A stretch of 47,500 nt of DNA, taken from NCBI RefSeq assembly GCF_000015245.1, contig NC_008700.1, positions 227,501-275,000 of the forward strand, read 5' to 3'. The translations under genes and the position numbers were made by a program. Source of the stretch: Shewanella amazonensis SB2B. Lineage in GTDB: Bacteria > Pseudomonadota > Gammaproteobacteria > Enterobacterales > Shewanellaceae. The notes below the pieces were generated by a model, which saw nothing but the letters and a program-made list of their open reading frames with translations, did not search any database and had not been told where the DNA came from. Position 1 is the first letter of the stretch; each line of letters begins with the position of its first letter. This document shows positions 42,648 to 47,500 of this stretch, one piece after another.

Positions 42648-43901
42648 TTATTGCACCAAGGTATCCAGTACCAGGTTCACAGACTCGCCACCCACATCGA
42701 CCCCATTAAGGCTGCCTTTAAGGTCTCCTGATTGAGGCTTAACGCTGCCGTGCTTCGACAATACCGCAATGATCTCAACCTGCTTGGCGCTGCTGAGCTT
42801 CACATCGCCGCCCATATTGGTGCTATCGTCCAGAGTGATAGTGGCAGGCAGTGCTTTGGCGCTGATCTTGGTCGCCGCCAGTGGCACTTTCGGGCCTTCG
42901 GTAGCACGGGCGAAGATAAACAGCATGTCGGAATCGCTGACATTGGCGGCAAGCTCAGGTGATACCGAAATTTGAACCGTTACCGTTGGCACTGCCTTGG
43001 CAACAGGTTGGTGAACGCTGTCCTGAGGCATCTCGCCTGACTCGGCCGCCATCTTCATACGGGCGGTTTCGATGGCGTTCATCAGTGCTGTTCTATCGAT
43101 ATCGGTGCGTTGGGTAGACAATATGCTTTGCCAGGCGTCGATAGCCTTTTGGTAGTTGGCGGTAAAGAAAGAATCCATACCCACCAACAGCAGAGTCGAT
43201 GGATCCTGAGGATCGAGTGCCAGAGACTGGTCGACTAATGCCTGTATCTCAGCCGACATCTGTTGATTGTTCTTGTAATAAAGGGCGGTGGCTTTAGGGC
43301 CCAGCAACTCGGCATGGGTACCTACCAGTGCCATTACCTTATCGAAAGCGTTTACGGCTTCGTCAAACCGGTTCGCAGAAATATAGGCGTGACCCAGATT
43401 AAACCAGGCCTGGCTGTTATCGGGTTCAGCCTGTACTGCCATTTCCATCATTTGTACCCGCTGCGACATAATTTGTTCGGCGGTCATACCTTCATGGGGA
43501 TTGGCGGCGCGGGGAGGATTGGCCACATTCTCATATTGGCCAAGGTGCTGATACATGTAGCCGGAAATACCAAGCAGCGTAACGGACATCACCACAGGCC
43601 ACAGCAACCCTTTGGGTTTAACTGTGTTGACCAGTGACTCGTCACTGCCCTGCTTGATGTCTTGCAGCAGGCTAATTTCGAGTTCTTTCTTCAGCGCCTC
43701 GAATTCCTGATTATCCAACAGATCTTCAGCCAGTTCTTTTTCGAGAATCGCCAAACGTTCATTAAAGAGTTCAAGGTTGGTTTGCTTACGCACGCCAGCT
43801 TCTTCAGCCTCTAACAGACGCTGCTGCCGGAAGTGGGGCACCCAGATCAGCATGAGGCCGATCAGCACAACAAATGCAATCAAAATCCAGAATGTGGTCA
43901 T
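42648..43901 (-). CDS. ccmI: Cytochrome c maturation protein CcmI (TPR apocytochrome chaperone)
   Basis: CcmI binds the C terminus of apocytochrome c and delivers it to the CcmF/CcmH ligase. The 417-residue protein has two membrane helices (about 4-21 and 98-116) joined by a charged cytoplasmic loop with coiled-coil character (about 25-85). TPR-like repeats follow (AWFNLGHAYISANRFDEAVN near 165-185, and further copies to about 290), then a C-terminal beta-rich periplasmic domain. E. coli fuses this part to CcmH; here it is a separate gene, transcribed away from ccmF. Confidence 0.93.
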   Translation of the reverse strand: MTTFWILIAFVVLIGLMLIWVPHFRQQRLLEAEEAGVRKQTNLELFNERLAILEKELAEDLLDNQEFEALKKELEISLLQDIKQGSDESLVNTVKPKGLLWPVVMSVTLLGISGYMYQHLGQYENVANPPRAANPHEGMTAEQIMSQRVQMMEMAVQAEPDNSQAWFNLGHAYISANRFDEAVNAFDKVMALVGTHAELLGPKATALYYKNNQQMSAEIQALVDQSLALDPQDPSTLLLVGMDSFFTANYQKAIDAWQSILSTQRTDIDRTALMNAIETARMKMAAESGEMPQDSVHQPVAKAVPTVTVQISVSPELAANVSDSDMLFIFARATEGPKVPLAATKISAKALPATITLDDSTNMGGDVKLSSAKQVEIIAVLSKHGSVKPQSGDLKGSLNGVDVGGESVNLVLDTLVQ

Positions 43902-43957
43902 TATCTTATATTACCTTGGTTGCCTTGAATGGCGATACCGCCGGGTTTGCGGGTCAG

Positions 43958-43986
43958 ATTATACGATAAGCATATTCATTGAACAG
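43958..43986 (-). promoter_or_regulatory. Candidate ccmI promoter
   Basis: Minus strand: a perfect TATAAT (43958-43963) with a weak -35 CTGTTC (43981-43986) at 17 bp. It would give a leader of about 50 nt before ccmI. Confidence 0.5.
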
Positions 43987-44165
43987 TAATATAAGCTTAA
44001 GCCCGAAGCCGAAACACCAGAGTTGGGCACTGGTTCACAGAAAGCTGATTTAACCGCAACCAATTGGTAAAAATGGGGTCAGAATGTTCGCCCAAGGGTG
44101 GTTGGGTGCGAAATTCGTCAATGTTGTAAGAATGAGACTGGCCACCCAGATTTGCGCGAAAATGG

Positions 44166-44194
44166 CAGACAGGAACTATAGCAACTACTAAAAT
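44166..44194 (+). promoter_or_regulatory. Candidate ccmF promoter
   Basis: CAGACA (44166-44171), a 17-bp spacer and TAAAAT (44189-44194). The start near 44201 gives a leader of about 90 nt. It is enclosed by an 8-bp inverted repeat. Confidence 0.35.
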
Positions 44195-44289
44195 GGCGCA
44201 AATTCGCAAAAACTAATGTGTGATTCATGTTGTGCGTCGATAGTAGTTGTCAGGCTGTCGACCCGGACTAATAAGACTGAGGAGTACCC

Positions 44290-46266
44290 ATGATCCCGGA
44301 ACTTGGACACTTTGCGCTGATAACAGGACTGGCATTTGCCTTACTGCTCAGCTGCGTGCCGCTCATTGGGGTAGCGCGCAAAGATCAGTATCTGGTGCGT
44401 TACGCCTGGCCATTGGCTTACGGTATGTTTCTGTTCATTGCACTGTCTGTTGTGACTCTGGCGTACAGCTTCGCGGTCGATGATTTTTCTGTTGCTTACG
44501 TGGCACACCATTCCAATTCTCAGCTTCCGAGCTTCTTCAAGATAGCGGCCGTTTGGGGTGGTCACGAAGGCTCTCTGCTGTTTTGGGTATTCTCCTTGTC
44601 TGTATGGGCTGCAGCCGTAGCCAAGTTCAGCAAAGGACTGGAAGAAGTCTTTACCGCCCGGGTACTGGCGGTGCTCGGTATGATTACTGTGGGCTTCACC
44701 CTGTTTATGCTGCTGACCTCCAGCCCGTTCGAGCGCCTATTCCCTGCGCCGATGGAAGGTCGAGACCTAAACCCCATGCTGCAGGACGTAGGCCTTATCT
44801 TCCACCCACCCATGCTGTATCTGGGATATGTGGGCTTCTCTGTCAGCTTTGCCTTTGCGATTGCCGCACTGCTCAGTGGTCGTCTCGATTCTGCCTGGGC
44901 ACGCTGGAGCCGTCCCTGGACACTGGCCGCCTGGATTTTCCTGACCGGTGGTATTGCGCTGGGTTCCTGGTGGGCTTACTACGAGCTCGGCTGGGGTGGC
45001 TGGTGGTTCTGGGATCCGGTCGAAAACGCGTCCTTTATGCCATGGCTGATTGGTACCGCACTGGTGCACTCACTGATTGTGACCGAAAAGCGCGGTACCT
45101 TCCGTAACTGGACGGTACTGCTGTCTATCTTTGCCTTCTCTTTGAGTTTGCTCGGTACCTTTATTGTGCGTTCCGGCGTGCTGACATCGGTGCACTCATT
45201 CGCTGCCGATCCAAGCCGCGGTATGTTTATTCTCTTACTGCTTGGTCTTGCTATTGGTGGCTCACTCACACTGTTTGCGTTCCGTGCCAGTGAAATGAGC
45301 AGTCCAGCGAAGTTTGAACTCTGGTCAAAAGAAACCATGCTGCTGGTATGTAACCTGCTGCTGACCGTTGCCTGTGGCACAGTGCTGCTGGGTACTCTTT
45401 ACCCACTGCTGATTGATGCGCTGGGCATGGGTAAGATTTCTGTAGGCCCACCATACTTCAATGCCGTATTTGTGCCCATCATCCTGGTGATGTTTGTGTT
45501 CATGGGTATCGGTCCTATTATCCGCTGGAAGAAAGCGAAAGAAGGTGAAGTGAAGCGTCAGCTGTTGATCCCGGCTATCGTCTCTGCGGTCGTAGGTATT
45601 GCAGTGCCTTTCATCGCTGGTGGCGCATTCAACGCCTGGGTTGCTTTGGGTATCGGCGCTGCCGTGTGGATCACCCTGGCCACACTTCGTGCAGGCTATA
45701 ACATCGTCAAGACCAACGAAGGCCTGAGTCTTGCGCGCATGGGTCGCAGTCAGTTGGGCATGATCATCGCTCACCTGGGGATTGCGGTCTCGGTCGTGGG
45801 TGGCACCATGGTGTCCAACTACTCAATCGAGAAGAGTGTGCGTATGGGTCCGGGTATCAGCCATGAGCTGGCCGGTTATACCTTCAAGTTTACTGAGACC
45901 AAAAACGTGGTAGGTCCGAACTACACCGCACAACAAGGTCAGATAGAGGTGTATAAGGGAGACAAGTTCCTGACGCTCCTCAAGCCCGATCGTCGTCAGT
46001 ACAACGTGCGCACCATGGACATGACCGAAGCCGGGATCGACTGGGGTCTGTTCCGAGATCTGTATGTCACCATGGGTGACCCTATCAGTGCCACCGAGTA
46101 CGCGGTGCGTTTGAACTACAAGCCATTCGTTCGTTGGTTATGGTTCGGCGGTATCTTTATGATGGTGGGTGGTTTCTTTGCGGCCTCGGATAAACGTTAC
46201 CGCGTAAAGGCAGCGGCTTCCGACAAAGCTAAAGAAGCGACTAAAGGTAACCTGGCTACAGCCTGA
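44290..46266 (+). CDS. ccmF: Haem lyase subunit CcmF
   Basis: CcmF takes haem from holo-CcmE, reduces it and, with CcmH/CcmI, attaches it to apocytochrome c in the periplasm. The 658-residue integral membrane protein (E. coli 647) has many hydrophobic helices. The WWD motif GWGGWWFWDPVENASF is at 234-249, and His173 (FHPPMLYLGY) and His260 (ALVHSL) are conserved haem-binding candidates. The start follows tgaggag. ccmG begins 14 nt downstream. Confidence 0.97.
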   Translation: MIPELGHFALITGLAFALLLSCVPLIGVARKDQYLVRYAWPLAYGMFLFIALSVVTLAYSFAVDDFSVAYVAHHSNSQLPSFFKIAAVWGGHEGSLLFWVFSLSVWAAAVAKFSKGLEEVFTARVLAVLGMITVGFTLFMLLTSSPFERLFPAPMEGRDLNPMLQDVGLIFHPPMLYLGYVGFSVSFAFAIAALLSGRLDSAWARWSRPWTLAAWIFLTGGIALGSWWAYYELGWGGWWFWDPVENASFMPWLIGTALVHSLIVTEKRGTFRNWTVLLSIFAFSLSLLGTFIVRSGVLTSVHSFAADPSRGMFILLLLGLAIGGSLTLFAFRASEMSSPAKFELWSKETMLLVCNLLLTVACGTVLLGTLYPLLIDALGMGKISVGPPYFNAVFVPIILVMFVFMGIGPIIRWKKAKEGEVKRQLLIPAIVSAVVGIAVPFIAGGAFNAWVALGIGAAVWITLATLRAGYNIVKTNEGLSLARMGRSQLGMIIAHLGIAVSVVGGTMVSNYSIEKSVRMGPGISHELAGYTFKFTETKNVVGPNYTAQQGQIEVYKGDKFLTLLKPDRRQYNVRTMDMTEAGIDWGLFRDLYVTMGDPISATEYAVRLNYKPFVRWLWFGGIFMMVGGFFAASDKRYRVKAAASDKAKEATKGNLATA

Positions 46267-46280
46267 AAATTGGAGAAACG

Positions 46281-46868
46281 ATGAAGAAGCTGGTCTTATT
46301 CATTCCATTGGTACTGTTTCTGGGGATGGGGATATTCCTCTACAAGGGCTTGTTCCTGAATCCTCAAAAACTGGAGTCGGCGCTTGAAGGTAAGCCTATT
46401 CCGGCGTTTCAGTTAGAGAAACTGGAAACGCCCGGTGAGATGATCACTCAGGAAGACCTGAAAGGTCAGGTGTCCCTGTTGAACGTCTGGGCAACCTGGT
46501 GTCCATCCTGTAAGTATGAGCATCCGTTTTTGATGACGTTGACCCGTCAGAAGTTGGTGCCTATTTACGGTATCAATTATCGCGATGAGCGTGCAGAAGC
46601 TATTCGCGAGCTTCGCCATCAGGGTGACCCCTATGTACTGAACATCTTCGATAAAGATGGTCGTCTAGGGTTGGACCTGGGGGTGTATGGTGCGCCGGAA
46701 ACGTTTCTGGTTGACCATAAGGGTATTATTCGCTTCCGCTTTGCCGGTCCGGTTGATCAGCGTGTGTGGAGTGAGACTCTTTACCCCATGGTTCAGCAGT
46801 TGCAGCAGGAGGCCGCTGCGGAAGCGGCCGCTTCCGGTAAAGCCACTGCGACAGGAGCCGCCTCATGA
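46281..46868 (+). CDS. ccmG: Thiol:disulfide interchange protein CcmG (DsbE)
   Basis: CcmG is a membrane-anchored periplasmic thioredoxin that keeps apocytochrome or CcmH cysteines reduced. The 195-residue protein has one N-terminal anchor (about 4-22), the active site WCPSC at 73-77, and the family GVYGAPETF near 134-142. Its C terminus carries an extra Ala-rich tail (about 178-195) that looks low in complexity. The end overlaps ccmH by 4 nt. Confidence 0.97.
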   Translation: MKKLVLFIPLVLFLGMGIFLYKGLFLNPQKLESALEGKPIPAFQLEKLETPGEMITQEDLKGQVSLLNVWATWCPSCKYEHPFLMTLTRQKLVPIYGINYRDERAEAIRELRHQGDPYVLNIFDKDGRLGLDLGVYGAPETFLVDHKGIIRFRFAGPVDQRVWSETLYPMVQQLQQEAAAEAAASGKATATGAAS

Positions 46869-47368
46869 AACCATTAAACCTGTTGTTGGCAATGGTGCTG
46901 TTCTGTATCAGCACCCTGACATTCGCAACGCCGGTGGACACCTATGAATTTAAGTCTGCCGACAATCAAAAGCGTGCTTTGTCGCTTGCACATGAATTGC
47001 GCTGTCCACAGTGTCAAAACCAAAACCTCATCGACTCCAACTCACCGGTTGCCCGCGACCTGCGTCTGGAAGTTTACAAGATGGTGGACGAAGGCAAGTC
47101 AGACGATCAGATTATCGAGTTTATGACCACCCGCTATGGTGACTTCGTGCTCTATAAGCCAAGGGTCGAAGGGCGGACTTATATCCTGTGGCTCGGACCA
47201 GTAGCACTGCTGTTGATTGGCTTGATGGTGGTAATACTATTCATCCGTAAACAACGCAGTCAAACAGCCGATGCTGCCGATTTGACCCCTGAGCAGCAGG
47301 CAGAACTCGATGCCTTGCTGAAAGGTAGCCAGCCCGAAGCCGATAACGGCAAGGGTAAAAAATCATGA
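46865..47368 (+). CDS. ccmH: Cytochrome c maturation protein CcmH (short, NrfF-like form)
   Basis: CcmH is a membrane-bound periplasmic thiol oxidoreductase acting on apocytochrome CxxCH cysteines. The 167-residue protein has a signal peptide (about 1-21), the motif LRCPQCQNQNLIDSNSPVA with Cys47 and Cys50, and one membrane helix (about 106-127) with a short Gln/Glu-rich cytoplasmic tail. It is the short form; the CcmI part is encoded separately at 42648-43901. It overlaps ccmG and the next gene by 4 nt each. Confidence 0.96.
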   Translation: MKPLNLLLAMVLFCISTLTFATPVDTYEFKSADNQKRALSLAHELRCPQCQNQNLIDSNSPVARDLRLEVYKMVDEGKSDDQIIEFMTTRYGDFVLYKPRVEGRTYILWLGPVALLLIGLMVVILFIRKQRSQTADAADLTPEQQAELDALLKGSQPEADNGKGKKS

Positions 47369-47500
47369 AGCGCATAGTCTGCGCACTGATGTTGGCGGCC
47401 TCCGGGGCCGCCATTGCTTATCCGGGGATGCAACAGCAAATGGTGCAGCCAGCATCCAGTGTGGATCTCATCCGCCAGTTGCCACATCCTTTCGCGATTG
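47365..47500 (+). CDS. Exported protein of unknown function, 5' part only (runs off the window)
   Basis: An ATG overlaps the ccmH stop (ATGA) and opens a frame that is uninterrupted to the window end, 45 residues in. The N terminus MKRIVCALMLAASGAAIA is a clear signal peptide, followed by YPGMQQQMVQPASSVDLIRQ. The tight overlap suggests co-transcription with ccmFGH and a role linked to cytochrome maturation or a periplasmic process. I cannot name the family from this fragment. Confidence 0.8.
   Translation, partial: MKRIVCALMLAASGAAIAYPGMQQQMVQPASSVDLIRQLPHPFAI

Larger units (their letters stand above)
43902..44289. other. Divergent intergenic region ccmI / ccmF
   Basis: This 388-nt space has no gene that I can support. 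It contains the candidate ccmI promoter, a candidate ccmF promoter, the inverted repeat atttgcgc/gcgcaaat (44150-44157 and 44196-44203) that brackets the latter, and a gtcga/tcgac pair near 44240-44266. The 3' part shortly before ccmF carries tgaggag as ribosome-binding site. Confidence 0.5.

Overview
The window is a 47.5 kb stretch of ordinary gammaproteobacterial core chromosome. Gene order and protein sequences point to Shewanella: the ccm locus is split around a small cytochrome c5 gene, and the tRNA-tuf, secE, beta, str, S10, spc and alpha operons follow each other without interruption. I infer genus Shewanella from memory of these families; no database was searched, and I do not assign a species. 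Apart from the 3' end of an rRNA operon at the left and one truncated gene at the right edge, the genes look intact. I see no insertion sequence, prophage, CRISPR array or foreign island.

Layout. 1-2287: last two thirds of 23S rRNA, a tRNA-Val between 23S and 5S, 5S rRNA and the rRNA terminator. 2427-5423: murB and birA on the plus strand, coaA convergent on the minus strand. 5589-7350: four tRNA genes (Thr, Tyr, Gly, Thr) followed by the first tuf gene. 7400-19523: secE-nusG, rplK-rplA, rplJ-rplL and rpoB-rpoC. 19556-24070: str operon rpsL-rpsG-fusA with the second tuf. 24110-38046: S10 operon (rpsJ to rpsQ), spc operon (rplN to rpmJ, including secY) and alpha operon (rpsM to rplQ, including rpoA). 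38058-39029: an orphan periplasmic substrate-binding protein on the minus strand. 39111-47500: System I cytochrome c maturation, as ccmABCDE on minus, cytochrome c5 (scyA) on plus, ccmI on minus, then ccmF-ccmG-ccmH on plus and the start of an unidentified exported protein.

How the genes work together. The first 38 kb makes the machinery of gene expression: rRNA, tRNA, both elongation factors, RNA polymerase alpha, beta and beta', NusG, the SecYE core and about 30 ribosomal proteins. Regulation typical of these operons can be seen: an L10-type leader, the rplL-rpoB attenuator, an S10 leader with an attenuator hairpin before rpsJ, and an alpha-type leader before a GTG-started rpsM. The last 9 kb exports haem (CcmABCD), chaperones it (CcmE), reduces apocytochrome (CcmG, CcmH) and ligates it (CcmF, CcmH, CcmI), with a substrate cytochrome encoded inside the cluster.

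No new biological system is apparent. The observations most worth checking are small. The rplK and rplJ promoters each have their -10 box inside a long perfect inverted repeat that can also fold as a terminator-like hairpin for the upstream genes. The two tuf genes have been homogenised from the start codon through the terminator stem-loop. A terminator-like hairpin separates the tRNA cluster from tuf. Strong hairpins without a U tract lie in the rpsG-fusA and rpmJ-rpsM gaps.
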